In this document: positions 16,087 through 24,732 of the stretch, piece by piece | Numbering within the stretch: position 1 is the first letter of the stretch | Layout of the letters: each line of letters starts with the position of its first letter | Source of the DNA: Bacteroidales bacterium | Lineage (GTDB): Bacteria > Bacteroidota > Bacteroidia > Bacteroidales > UBA932 | Direction of reading: 5' to 3' | Assembly (NCBI GenBank): GCA_017399905.1 | Contig: JAFQAR010000048.1 | Coordinates: forward strand, 42,224-106,223 | Length of the DNA stretch: 64,000 bases | Position numbers and translations under genes: made by a program | The notes under the pieces: model-generated | Told to the model about the DNA's origin: nothing | The model's input: the letters and a program-made list of their open reading frames with translations, nothing else | Database searches by the model: none

Positions 16087-17169
16087 ATGAAACGGTTGGT
16101 TATTTTGTCAGCAATATTTTTTGCAGTCTCTTTTTTCGCCGACAGGGCTCATGCATGCACAGGTATATCTCTATCTGCGGCCGATGGAAGCAGAGTCGTA
16201 GCAAGAACTGTCGAGTGGGCATCTTCTCCCATGCAGTGCGGCTATGTCGTCGTACCTCGGGGCCATGTCCAGCAGTCATACACTCCAAAGGGAGCTGATG
16301 GCTTGAAATTCAAGTCTGTCTATGGTTATGTCGGCATATATACCGAATATGAACCATTTGTTGTCGAAGGTATCAACGAGGCGGGATTGTCGGCGGGACT
16401 GTTCTTCTTTCCGGAATATGGCCAATATCCTCCTTTCCGGCCAGATAAGGCGTCCGAAACATTATGCGACATGCAGTTTGTTCCCTGGGTGCTTTCGCAG
16501 TTTTCCACAATCGATCAGCTGAAGGAATCGCTTTCGAAGATCAATGTGGTAACCCTTAACAGCAAGATAGGTGCTGTACATTGGAGAATCACGGAACCAA
16601 GCGGCAGGATGGTCGTTCTTGAGTTTGTTGACGGTATCCCTCATTTCTATGAGAATACTCTCGGTGTCCTGACGAATTCTCCGGGATTCGAATGGCATAT
16701 GACGAATCTGAACAATTATGTCAACCTCAGACCGGGTTCTGCGGCAGATTATGAGCTGAAGCCGGGATTGACACTTTCCGGTCTCGGTCATGGAAGCGGC
16801 ATGCTGGGACTCCCTGGTGATTTCACTGCCCCGTCAAGGTTCGTCCGTGCAGCTTTCTTCCAGTCTACTGCCCCGGAGCAGGCAAAAGGCTTCGATGCAG
16901 TGGTGCAGTCTTTCCATATCCTGAACAACTTCGATCTTCCGATAGGTGTTCAATGCGCAAAGAACGAAGTGCCGGCAGGAATGCAGAGTGCCACCCAGTT
17001 TACAGCGGCATCAGACCTGAAGGCTCTGAAGATCTATTATAAGACAGCGCTGAACAGTAACATCAGATGCATCGATCTTATGGATATCGATTTCCACAAG
17101 GTGAAATATCAGCAGCATCCGTTGGACCAGCTGACGCAGCAGCCTGTTGAGTATATAAAGGTAAGATAG
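16087..17169 (+). CDS. Secreted choloylglycine hydrolase / penicillin V acylase family protein
   Basis: A 360-residue Ntn-hydrolase of the linear-amide C-N hydrolase family. A signal peptide (residues 1-23, ending '...RAHA') is followed directly by Cys24 in 'ACTGISLSAADGSRVVARTVEW', so cleavage would expose the catalytic N-terminal cysteine. 'LTNSPGFEWHM' supplies the conserved Asn/Pro region, and 'PSRFVRAAF' carries the catalytic Arg. The start at 16087 gives a proper signal peptide; upstream in-frame codons cross a terminator. Periplasmic members cleave conjugated bile acids, N-acyl lactones or penicillin V. Which of these this enzyme prefers cannot be decided from sequence. Confidence 0.85.
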   Translation: MKRLVILSAIFFAVSFFADRAHACTGISLSAADGSRVVARTVEWASSPMQCGYVVVPRGHVQQSYTPKGADGLKFKSVYGYVGIYTEYEPFVVEGINEAGLSAGLFFFPEYGQYPPFRPDKASETLCDMQFVPWVLSQFSTIDQLKESLSKINVVTLNSKIGAVHWRITEPSGRMVVLEFVDGIPHFYENTLGVLTNSPGFEWHMTNLNNYVNLRPGSAADYELKPGLTLSGLGHGSGMLGLPGDFTAPSRFVRAAFFQSTAPEQAKGFDAVVQSFHILNNFDLPIGVQCAKNEVPAGMQSATQFTAASDLKALKIYYKTALNSNIRCIDLMDIDFHKVKYQQHPLDQLTQQPVEYIKVR

Positions 17170-17240
17170 AGCTTCCGTCCTCTTCCATGGTCCGGCCAGC
17201 CATCAGTCGAGGCTCCATCATATATCACCATTTTGCTTTG

Positions 17241-17275
17241 TTCGCCGGAAATCTGATCAGTCAGACTCCGGCGAA
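17241..17275. repeat. Interrupted palindrome abutting the YfcC promoter
   Basis: TTCGCCGGA (17241-17249) and TCCGGCGAA (17267-17275) are perfect inverted repeats, and inside them TCTGA/TCAGA form a second arm pair around a TCAG centre. It ends 1 bp before the likely -33 element at 17277. No T-tract follows in either direction, so an operator is more likely than a terminator. Confidence 0.5.
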
Positions 17276-17276
17276 A

Positions 17277-17307
17277 TTGTCTGGTATCCTTAAATGTGCT
17301 ATCTTCG
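17277..17307 (+). promoter_or_regulatory. Predicted promoter of the YfcC-like gene (TTG-N20-TATCTTCG)
   Basis: TTG (17277-17279), a 20-bp spacer and TATCTTCG (17300-17307), one mismatch from TAnnTTTG, lie 18 bp upstream of the ATG. The spacing fits the Bacteroidota -33/-7 arrangement. The palindrome at 17241 lies directly upstream. Confidence 0.5.
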
Positions 17308-17325
17308 CGCAATATATTATCTGAT

Positions 17326-18831
17326 ATGGCGAAGTTCAAGGTACCTAATACATATGTGATCATCTTTTCCGTGATCCTCATTGCTGCCGTCAGCACATGG
17401 ATCATCCCTGATGGCAATCCCCAGACCTGGCAAGTTTTTTCTGCCCTTTACGAAGGATTCAGCCAGCAGGCAGGAATAATTGCTTTTGTGCTTATTATCG
17501 GTGGAGCCTTCTGGATAATCAACAGTACCAAAGCTGTAGACGAAGGAGTAAGGCACTTCATATCAGCAGTCGGTTCTCTTGAAAGATACGCTCTTGTCCG
17601 TAAGGTCGGCGCCGGCAATATCGTCATTACCCTCATCATGCTCCTGTTCGGTCTTTTCGGAGCTGTTTTCGGCATGAGCGAGGAGACGATTGCCTTTGTC
17701 GCAGTCGTGATACCTTTGGCAAAGTTTCTCGGTTATGATGAAATCGTAGGCGTATGCATGGTCTATGTGGCTGCTCATGTCGGTTTTGCCGGTGCGATGC
17801 TTAATCCGTTCACAATCGGAATCGCTCAGGATATGTCAGGCCTTCCCTTGTTCTCCGGCATAGAGTACAGGACCCTATGCTGGGTCATTCTTATGGCACT
17901 TGCCATATGTTTCGTCCTAATATATGCCTCACGCATAAGAAAACCGGTATCTTATAAGGAAGAACTGAAGCCTGATCATGCAGTGACCTCAGAGGATGCA
18001 AGTCATATCTCCTCACGCAATGCGTGGATCAGCTATTTTCTTCTTCTTGCTGCCGGAACCGCTTTTTCTGTCCTTTATTCCAACGGCTGCATGGTCAAGC
18101 TGGGACAATCTGAACATCATGCTCCATGGCTCCTGTGGACTGCAACAGCCCTTTTTGCCATGATTTCACCTTTGGCTCTGCGCAAGTCCGTGAGGATGTA
18201 TATTCTGGGACTTCTTATGTTCACCATTCTCTTTATGGTCATTGGAGTCATGGGTTACGGATGGTATCTTCCGGAAATCTGCGCTCTGTTCATTGCATTG
18301 TCCCTTGCGGCCGGTTTTGCAGCCGGTTATTCTGCAGACCGTATTTCTTCGGAATTTCTGGCAGGAGCAAAGGACATATTTTCAGCTGCTCTTGTGATCG
18401 GTTTTGCTGCGGGAATAATAGTAATCCTTAAGGATGGAGAAGTGATAGATACCATGCTGGAATCGATGGCTTCCGCACTTGAAGAGTCGGGCAGGGTAGG
18501 GGCCTTGGCGTCCATGTATGGAATACAGACTTTCATCAATATCTTCATCCCGTCAGCCTCGGCCAAGGCGGCAGTCACTATGCCTATCATGGCTCCATTC
18601 TCTGATATGATCGGAGTGTCGAGGCAGGCTACTGTACTGGCATTCCAGTTCGGTGACGGTTTCACGAATATGATAACACCTTGTTCCGGCGTACTCATGG
18701 CTGTGCTTTCCGTAGCCAGGATCCCTTATGAGAAATGGTTCAGGTGGGTGTGGAAATTCATCCTTCTGCTTGTCCTTACCGGATTCCTTCTCCTGCTTCC
18801 TACCCTGTTCATTGAACTCCCGGGTTTCTGA
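17326..18831 (+). CDS. YfcC-family (basic amino acid/C4-dicarboxylate type) membrane carrier
   Basis: A 501-residue polytopic protein with about 12 hydrophobic helices. It has 'MAKFKVPNTYVIIFSVI' at the start, the first helical hairpin 'GAVFGMSEETIAFVAVVIPLAK', and a symmetric second one near 'FINIFIPSASAKAAVTMPIMAP'. 'FQFGDGFTNMITPCSG' near the C-terminus is typical of the DcuC/YfcC superfamily. Members are proposed to carry basic amino acids, peptides or dicarboxylates; the substrate is not resolvable. The start at 17326 is preferred to 17296 because the upstream codons lie inside the predicted promoter. Confidence 0.85.
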   Translation: MAKFKVPNTYVIIFSVILIAAVSTWIIPDGNPQTWQVFSALYEGFSQQAGIIAFVLIIGGAFWIINSTKAVDEGVRHFISAVGSLERYALVRKVGAGNIVITLIMLLFGLFGAVFGMSEETIAFVAVVIPLAKFLGYDEIVGVCMVYVAAHVGFAGAMLNPFTIGIAQDMSGLPLFSGIEYRTLCWVILMALAICFVLIYASRIRKPVSYKEELKPDHAVTSEDASHISSRNAWISYFLLLAAGTAFSVLYSNGCMVKLGQSEHHAPWLLWTATALFAMISPLALRKSVRMYILGLLMFTILFMVIGVMGYGWYLPEICALFIALSLAAGFAAGYSADRISSEFLAGAKDIFSAALVIGFAAGIIVILKDGEVIDTMLESMASALEESGRVGALASMYGIQTFINIFIPSASAKAAVTMPIMAPFSDMIGVSRQATVLAFQFGDGFTNMITPCSGVLMAVLSVARIPYEKWFRWVWKFILLLVLTGFLLLLPTLFIELPGF

Positions 18832-18851
18832 TGACAGCATGAACAAATGAA

Positions 18852-18879
18852 AGACCGCTACCTTCACAGGCGGCGGTCT
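18852..18879 (+). terminator. Probable terminator hairpin after the YfcC-like gene
   Basis: AGACCGC (18852-18858) pairs with GCGGTCT (18873-18879), loop of 14 nt, followed only by TTCTGT rather than a full T-tract. It lies 20 bp after the stop codon. A weak terminator or processing hairpin. Confidence 0.45.
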
Positions 18880-18950
18880 GTTCTGTACTTTAACTTGATT
18901 CAGGTTTTAACTGTTGTTATGTCTGCAAAGGTAGGTTCTTGATCATAACC

Positions 18951-19070
18951 AATCAATTAATTGTGATATCTGGGGTGAAATTGTGATTTTTGGGCCATTT
19001 TTGTGACTAAAATCAATTATTTGGGATTAAAATTATTTATTCTTAATTTTGTCACACTTATTTTGTGACA
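18951..19070 (+). promoter_or_regulatory. LytTR-gene control region: four 20-bp-phased boxes, promoter and inverted repeat
   Basis: TTGTGA occurs at 18961, 18981 and 19001 and TTGGGA at 19021, each exactly 20 bp apart. A longer 17-bp repeat (AATCAATTA-type, 15 of 17 matching) begins at 18951 and again at 19011, 60 bp apart. The last box supplies a -33 TTG (19021-19023), 20 bp before the -7 box TAATTTTG (19044-19051). TGTCACA (19050-19056) and TGTGACA (19064-19070) form an inverted repeat overlapping the start-site region. LytTR domains are known to bind direct repeats about two helical turns apart, so autoregulation by the downstream gene is the simplest reading. Confidence 0.65.
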
Positions 19071-19080
19071 TATTTTAACA

Positions 19081-19872
19081 ATGATCGCTACCATCTACAG
19101 GAGGTTCATACCTCAGCTTCTGCACATCATCATATTGCCGATATCATTTTTCGTCTTTATGCTGATCTATACTCCGTCCGGTATCATGGAGTTTCTCGGT
19201 CATGAATGGTTCGGGGTGCATCTGACCATAATGTCTTCAATAATCCTCCTCTCCGTCTGTGTGTCCAGGATTCTCTATTATTTCATTCCGATGCGTCTGA
19301 ACTATACATTATATGTGTTCTGGTGTTTCGGGGAAATAATTTTTTCGTCTTTCTTTGTCGCCTTGTATCTTTGGCTTGTTCTTGACAAGCCGATGCCGTA
19401 TTTCGATATGCTCACGACATCCTTCAAATACCTGTTCCTTACACTTACCATCTCTTATGCGATCCTGACTTTGTCAATTCGGGTTTATGATTACCACAAC
19501 CGTATTTCCGAGAATATGGATACGGCTGTACGCAGGATGCGCTTCTATGACAATCAGCATAATCTCAAGCTTGTACTTTTCCCGACCGCAATACTCTATA
19601 TCCAGGCTGAGGAGAATTATGTGAACATCAATTATATCGAGAATGACAGGGTGAAGGAGTTCGTCTTGAGGAGCTCGATGAAAGCCCTGGATGAGATCTG
19701 CCAGGATCACGGGCTTGTAAGATGCCACAGGTCATTCTACATCAATCCCGCCCGTATCAAGGTTTTACGCAAGGATAAGGACGGGATAATGTATGCTGAA
19801 CTTGATGCTGATGATGTAAGGACTATACCGGTATCTAAAACTTATTACAGGATCTTGTCTGATGTGCTCTGA
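19081..19872 (+). CDS. Membrane-anchored LytTR-family transcriptional regulator
   Basis: A 263-residue protein with four predicted transmembrane helices in residues ~10-140 and a C-terminal LytTR DNA-binding domain (~165-263). The domain shows the family markers 'ILYIQAEENYVNINY', 'LRSSMKALDEI' and 'LVRCHRSFYINPARIK'. There is no response-regulator receiver domain, so the membrane part is presumably the sensor, as in other membrane-bound LytTR proteins. No sensor kinase is adjacent. The upstream region has four phased repeats that are good candidates for its own binding sites. Signal and wider regulon are unknown. Confidence 0.9.
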   Translation: MIATIYRRFIPQLLHIIILPISFFVFMLIYTPSGIMEFLGHEWFGVHLTIMSSIILLSVCVSRILYYFIPMRLNYTLYVFWCFGEIIFSSFFVALYLWLVLDKPMPYFDMLTTSFKYLFLTLTISYAILTLSIRVYDYHNRISENMDTAVRRMRFYDNQHNLKLVLFPTAILYIQAEENYVNINYIENDRVKEFVLRSSMKALDEICQDHGLVRCHRSFYINPARIKVLRKDKDGIMYAELDADDVRTIPVSKTYYRILSDVL

Positions 19873-19878
19873 TGTCCA

Positions 19879-20490
19879 TCAGAACAGTCCGTACAGCTGT
19901 GCGTCGATTTTGTCTGTTATCGCGGCAAAGTCTTCAGGACAGTGCTCGAAATCAAGGTTATCCGCTTCGATGACGAGTACCTTGCCTTTGTAATCGGCAA
20001 TCCATTCGTCATATCTGTCATTGAGATTGCTGAGATATTCGATGCTTATGCTTTTTTCATATTCCCTTCCTCTTTTCTGTATCTGAGAAACGAGTGTCGG
20101 TACTGACGATTTCAGGTATATGAGAAGATCCGGCTCCCTGACCATCGACATCATCAGGTTAAACAGCTGCATGTAGGTGTCGAAATCACGTTCGGAAAGA
20201 TTGCCCATAGCCTTGTTGTTGGCTACAAAGATATGGACACCTTCCATTATCGTCCTGTCCTGGATGATGACATCCTCTGAACGTGAAATATCCAGCAGGT
20301 CCTGAAATCTCTGGGCAAGAAAGTAGGTCTCGAGGTTATATGACCATCTCTGTATGTCCTTGTAATAATCTTCCAGATAAGGGTTGTAAGTCACAGCCTC
20401 ATATTTCGGTGTCCAGCCGTAATGATCGGCCAACATTCTTGTAAGAGTTGTCTTTCCGCAACCGATGTTTCCTGCTATTCCTATATGCAT
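19879..20490 (-). CDS. Deoxynucleoside kinase (dNK/dGK-dAK family)
   Basis: A 203-residue P-loop kinase. It begins 'HIGIAGNIGCGKTTL' (Walker A at residues ~8-15), has 'YNLETYFLAQRF' and the catalytic/substrate motif 'IIQDRTIMEGVHIF' (the DR(S/T) motif with Glu), and the LID arginines in 'QKRGREYEKSI'. It phosphorylates salvaged deoxynucleosides, most often deoxyadenosine or deoxyguanosine in this family. I start at the ATG at 20490; the TTG 18 bp upstream adds no conserved residues. It lies 10 bp after the gdhA stop and is probably co-transcribed with it. It converges on the LytTR gene with a 6-bp gap. Confidence 0.9.
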   Translation of the reverse strand: MHIGIAGNIGCGKTTLTRMLADHYGWTPKYEAVTYNPYLEDYYKDIQRWSYNLETYFLAQRFQDLLDISRSEDVIIQDRTIMEGVHIFVANNKAMGNLSERDFDTYMQLFNLMMSMVREPDLLIYLKSSVPTLVSQIQKRGREYEKSISIEYLSNLNDRYDEWIADYKGKVLVIEADNLDFEHCPEDFAAITDKIDAQLYGLF

Positions 20491-20500
20491 AATGTAATTT

Positions 20501-21856
20501 TTATACAAGTCCCTGAGCCATCATGGCTTCTGCTACCTTGATGAATCCGGCGATATTTGCTCCTTTTACATAATTGACGTAACCGTCCGGTTCCGTTCCG
20601 TATTTCACACAGGCCTCATGAATGTCTGTCATGATTCTCCTGAGATGCTCGTCTACCTCCTCTCTTGTCCATTTGAGCCTCATTGAGTTCTGTGTCATTT
20701 CAAGTCCTGAAGTCGCTACACCTCCTGCATTTGATGCCTTTCCAGGAGAATAAAGAAGTCTTGCATTCTGGAAAACTTCGATCGCTTCCGGTGTACAAGG
20801 CATGTTGGCACCTTCGGCAACGCATATGCAACCGTTGGCAACGAGGGTCCTTGCTTCGTCTCCGTCAAGCTCATTCTGTGTTGCGCAAGGCATCGCTATG
20901 TCACATTTTACACTCCAAGGACGTTCACCGGCATGATATTCCGCACCAGGATATTTCTCTGCGTATTCGCGTATTCGTCCTCTGAATATGTTCTTGAGTT
21001 CCATGATGTAATCAAGCTTCTCAGCATCGATTCCTTCAGGATCGTAGATGTATCCGTTTGAATCAGACATGGTAACGACCTTTGCTCCGAGTTGCAGGGC
21101 CTTCTGAGCTGCAAACTGCGCAACATTACCTGAACCGGAAATAGCTACGGTCTTTCCTTCGTAACTTTCGCCTTTTGTGGCAAGCATGGCTGACGCGAAA
21201 TAGCATGTGCCGTATCCTGTCGCCTCAGGCCTCATCGGGCTTCCTCCCCAGGTCTGGCCTTTGCCGGTCAGCACTCCTGTGAATTCGTCGCGCAATCTCT
21301 TGTACTGTCCGAACATGTATCCGATCTCACGTCCTCCGACTCCGATGTCTCCTGCAGGAACGTCCGTGTCGGCTCCGATATGCTTGTGAAGCTCTGTCAT
21401 GAAGCTCTGGCAGAATCTCATCACTTCATTGTCCGATTTTCCCTTTGGATTGAAGTCGGAACCTCCTTTTGCTGCACCCATAGGCAAGGTGGTGAGGCTG
21501 TTCTTGAAGGTCTGCTCGAATGCAAGGAACTTCATGATGCTGAGGTTTACGCTCGGATGGAAACGGATACCTCCCTTGTAGGGACCTATGGCGCTGCTGC
21601 ACTGTACGCGGAATCCTCGGTTTACCTGTATCTCACCTTCATCGTCGAGCCATGGAACCCTGAAGATTATGATCCTTTCAGGCTCTACGATTCTTTCGAG
21701 AATCTTCTGGTCCATAAGATATGGATGCTCAACAATATAGGGAGCAACGCTTTCGAGTACTTCCTTTACCGCTTGGTGAAACTCCTTTTCACCCGGGTTC
21801 CTGGCAATGAGGTCCGCCATGAAACCATCTACATAATTCTGTGTAAACTGATCCAT
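20501..21856 (-). CDS. gdhA: NADP-type glutamate dehydrogenase
   Basis: A 451-residue hexameric class I glutamate dehydrogenase, converting 2-oxoglutarate, ammonia and NADPH to glutamate. The glutamate-binding 'RVQCSSAIGPYKGGIRFHP' and catalytic-lysine 'PMGAAKGGSDFNPKGKSDNE' blocks are intact. They are followed by 'PAGDIGVGGREIGYM' and the dinucleotide fold 'VAISGSGNVAQFAA'. The start at 21856 (MDQFTQNY) gives the usual length. A weak promoter may be present in the 97-bp upstream gap: TTTG, 19 bp, GAATTTTG. It is a main ammonia-assimilation step in gut Bacteroidota. Confidence 0.95.
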   Translation of the reverse strand: MDQFTQNYVDGFMADLIARNPGEKEFHQAVKEVLESVAPYIVEHPYLMDQKILERIVEPERIIIFRVPWLDDEGEIQVNRGFRVQCSSAIGPYKGGIRFHPSVNLSIMKFLAFEQTFKNSLTTLPMGAAKGGSDFNPKGKSDNEVMRFCQSFMTELHKHIGADTDVPAGDIGVGGREIGYMFGQYKRLRDEFTGVLTGKGQTWGGSPMRPEATGYGTCYFASAMLATKGESYEGKTVAISGSGNVAQFAAQKALQLGAKVVTMSDSNGYIYDPEGIDAEKLDYIMELKNIFRGRIREYAEKYPGAEYHAGERPWSVKCDIAMPCATQNELDGDEARTLVANGCICVAEGANMPCTPEAIEVFQNARLLYSPGKASNAGGVATSGLEMTQNSMRLKWTREEVDEHLRRIMTDIHEACVKYGTEPDGYVNYVKGANIAGFIKVAEAMMAQGLV

Positions 21857-21953
21857 AATGTGTCTATCTGTTTTGGGGTAGTGCATAATTCTACAAAATT
21901 CCGAAATTTCTTTCAGAATTCAAACAATGCAGATGATTAAAAATCATCCTGTT

Positions 21954-23381
21954 TTAGAATAGGAAACCGGTGTTGATGTAGAAGGCTCCTTTGCCGTCCT
22001 GCCTGTTGAAGCAGCGTGCATACTCGAACGCTACGATGAAGTTCTGGTTCATGATGAAACGCAATCCAGCACCGGCTGAGCCGTGCAGGCCGTCCTTTAT
22101 TGAAGTGTCGATGTACTTCTTGTACAATTCCGGTTTTGCGCCGGTCTTGTTTGTGAGGTCATATCCTTTGAATACATGGGCGCCATCAGTGAATCCGCTG
22201 ACAGCAAAAGCGATGTTCTGGTTCCAGAGCTTGAAGTCTATGAATCTGTATCGGAGTTCTATGTTGTAGAATCCGGTATGAAGACCCTGGACCCTGTCAA
22301 GCATCAGACCTCGCGTGGTCCTGTAGCCTCCGATTGCATCATAGTCTCTTGTGTAGCCCATGTTGGAATAGAACGGAAGAAGGTACCATGGGGTGTTCTT
22401 GCCGAGAAATCCCTGATATGCAAGCCTGTATGCGAATGTGAGCTTGTCCTGCACGATAGGCACATAGTGTCTGAATGTAGCGGAAACCTTATATGAATCC
22501 ATTGAAGAACCTAACCATTTAGGAGCTGCGATCACATGTGCTTCTGCCCAGATTCCCTTGGTAGGGTTGTTCTGTATGTTTCTGGAGTCATACATGAGGC
22601 CAGCCTTTAGTGCAGATACGAACTGATTTGCTCCGGTGTCGTTCAGGATGCCCCACTCCTTGTAGAGCTGGTAAAGCGATCCGTCAGCCGGAACGTAGCC
22701 TTTCGGGGTGAATTCCTTGTGGTTGAGCCAGTAGAATGTATATCCTGCCTCCCAATAGAAGTTCTTAGCTATCTTTCCTGTGAGGTCTGCCTTGGCACGG
22801 AAAGACTGCCTGCTGTATCTGTAGAATCCGTTAGGAGCCTTGCCCTTGCCGTTGTCGAACTTTTCCGCCGCCTTCACACCTTTCTTTGAATCGTCAAAAG
22901 TGAATTCGTCGGTATTGTTTGCGAAGAAATCATCCAAGCCATAGGTGTAGATGCTCTGATATCCGTTGAATCCATAGAAGTCGAGCGCTGATTCGTTGCT
23001 GTAGTTGGTACAGATAGACAGACGTGTGTTCCTGAATACCTCCATGTTGTCATAGTTCAGATACAGGTTCCATGTACCTCCTGTATATGCTGATGCTTCA
23101 ATATACCACCATGATTTAGGATTCGGATATGTGCTTCCGTCCCCGAAGTTGTAGATGTTGAGAAGAGCACCGTACTGGAATCCTCTGTCTGCGTCAAAAG
23201 CGACAACAGGAAGAGGACCGAAATTCAGACCGGTCTTGATTATCTCTCCTTTCTCGTTATACTTGACGTTCTTCTTTTCTTTCTTGGTCTCTTTTTCTGC
23301 AGCATCAGTGTCTGCAGTTTCTGCAAATGTCGGTATGCAGAGCATCATAGCCGCAAACGCGGTAATCAATGTCCTTTTCAT
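21954..23381 (-). CDS. BamA/TamA (Omp85)-family outer membrane beta-barrel protein
   Basis: A 475-residue protein with a signal peptide (cleavage near 'PTFAE') and a charged linker rich in Glu/Lys. The rest is built from amphipathic beta-strands ending in a C-terminal aromatic residue ('YINTGFLF'), as outer membrane barrels do. 'GPLPVVAFDADRGFQYG' near residue 55 and 'FALRAKADLTGKIAK'-like strand patterns resemble the Omp85/surface-antigen family. No POTRA repeats are visible, so this is a barrel-only member. It is the last gene of a BASS/acyltransferase/barrel operon, 25 bp after the acyltransferase. Cargo or ligand unknown. Confidence 0.75.
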   Translation of the reverse strand: MKRTLITAFAAMMLCIPTFAETADTDAAEKETKKEKKNVKYNEKGEIIKTGLNFGPLPVVAFDADRGFQYGALLNIYNFGDGSTYPNPKSWWYIEASAYTGGTWNLYLNYDNMEVFRNTRLSICTNYSNESALDFYGFNGYQSIYTYGLDDFFANNTDEFTFDDSKKGVKAAEKFDNGKGKAPNGFYRYSRQSFRAKADLTGKIAKNFYWEAGYTFYWLNHKEFTPKGYVPADGSLYQLYKEWGILNDTGANQFVSALKAGLMYDSRNIQNNPTKGIWAEAHVIAAPKWLGSSMDSYKVSATFRHYVPIVQDKLTFAYRLAYQGFLGKNTPWYLLPFYSNMGYTRDYDAIGGYRTTRGLMLDRVQGLHTGFYNIELRYRFIDFKLWNQNIAFAVSGFTDGAHVFKGYDLTNKTGAKPELYKKYIDTSIKDGLHGSAGAGLRFIMNQNFIVAFEYARCFNRQDGKGAFYINTGFLF

Positions 23382-23406
23382 GTGTATTTGCTTAAAGGTT
23401 AAGTTT

Positions 23407-24729
23407 TTACAGATTATTAAAGTCTCTTGTTATCGATGCATATCTCTTTCTGAGCTTCTTGCATCGTATTATCTTGATATCCGAAAGGAAAATGCGCATA
23501 CCTTCGATGTAGTCGTGGAAGAAGCTGTATGAAGGAATGATAAGCACGAGCGATGCTGCCAAGGCGATGTACCATGGGAGAAGACAGAATGTTGTTATGA
23601 TGACTGCCGGCACCCATATGAGTCCAAGCCCCAGTTTAACTCCAAGGCTGGCTGTGTTTCTGAACGCCTTGTCCTTGATCCTGCTTCTAAGGAACTTTTC
23701 CAGTACCCACATCGGCAGGCTCAGCAATGCGCTTGATATGAAGAACGGAAGGCCTGCCAGTGCGGCAATGCTTTTGAGCAGGATGTTGCAGACTTCGTTC
23801 CTCTTGTGGAATGAGCGGATGGAAATTCCGTCCTTCTTTCTGTACTTTTCAAATTCAGTGACATCTTCCAGTATTGCTTTCATCCCTTCAGGATCCCTGG
23901 CGCACTTGTCCTCTATCTCGGCTATTATCCTGCGGTTCTGCATCATACTGTCGTACAGGCTGGTGCCGCAGTATCCGTATGGTTTCTCCGATGATGCTGC
24001 CGACAATATCCTGGTCAAAGCCCACTTTGCCTTAAGGTCTTCACCGTCAGGTATGTATGAGAAGAGGCCTGCCATCCTTGATGAAAGCTCCTTGCGCAAA
24101 GGTTCGATCATCTGCGCCTCGTTTTCCGTGTCAAGACCTTTGATGAACTCAGTCACGTTGATCGGCTTGCCATAGGTGACAAGGGATGTGCTCCTGTATC
24201 TGAAGAAGTCTCCGTATTCGAGACCTACCGGAACAATGTATACGGGTTTTTCTTTACCGAATCTTGCATTTGCGGCCAAAGCGGCTCTGAATACTCCTTT
24301 TCCTAACGGCAGCAATGATTTCTCGGCTCTGTGCCTTCCTTCAGGAAATATGCAGAACCTTATGTCGTTCTCCAATGTCTCGACAATCATTTCCTGAGTC
24401 TGGACGTTCTTGAGCACGTTTCTCAGACCGTCTCTCTGACGTACCATCGGAAGGATGCGCAGAAAGAACATGATCTTTGCGACGAATCTGTTGTTGAACA
24501 TATCTGCCCTTGCTCCGAACACGGTGGATCCCTTGTATGCGCGGAGCATTACCAGTGCGTCCATCAATGTGTTGCAATGATTAGGCGCAAGGATGAAAGG
24601 TCCGTCTTCCGGAAGGTTTTCCTGTCCGTGAATCTCGGTTCTTCTGTAACTGTGCCTTACCGTCCAGTCGACTATTGGCCTGAGCAGATCATATAGCCAA
24701 TCCTTTTCGTAAATCTTTTCTTTTCCCAT
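23407..24729 (-). CDS. PlsC-family 1-acylglycerol-3-phosphate acyltransferase
   Basis: A 440-residue protein. The PlsC acyltransferase domain is in the first half: 'FILAPNHCNTLMDALVML' (H-x4-D catalytic pair), 'GSTVFGARADMF', 'FCIFPEGRH' (the FPEG acceptor motif) and 'YIVPVGLEYGDFF'. The C-terminal third contains two long hydrophobic segments (residues ~315-345 and ~365-405) that anchor it in the membrane, an extension beyond the usual 240-residue PlsC. It follows the BASS gene by 3 bp. Lysophospholipid acylation is the family reaction; another acyl acceptor is possible given the extension. Confidence 0.85.
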   Translation of the reverse strand: MGKEKIYEKDWLYDLLRPIVDWTVRHSYRRTEIHGQENLPEDGPFILAPNHCNTLMDALVMLRAYKGSTVFGARADMFNNRFVAKIMFFLRILPMVRQRDGLRNVLKNVQTQEMIVETLENDIRFCIFPEGRHRAEKSLLPLGKGVFRAALAANARFGKEKPVYIVPVGLEYGDFFRYRSTSLVTYGKPINVTEFIKGLDTENEAQMIEPLRKELSSRMAGLFSYIPDGEDLKAKWALTRILSAASSEKPYGYCGTSLYDSMMQNRRIIAEIEDKCARDPEGMKAILEDVTEFEKYRKKDGISIRSFHKRNEVCNILLKSIAALAGLPFFISSALLSLPMWVLEKFLRSRIKDKAFRNTASLGVKLGLGLIWVPAVIITTFCLLPWYIALAASLVLIIPSYSFFHDYIEGMRIFLSDIKIIRCKKLRKRYASITRDFNNL

Positions 24730-24732
24730 AGG

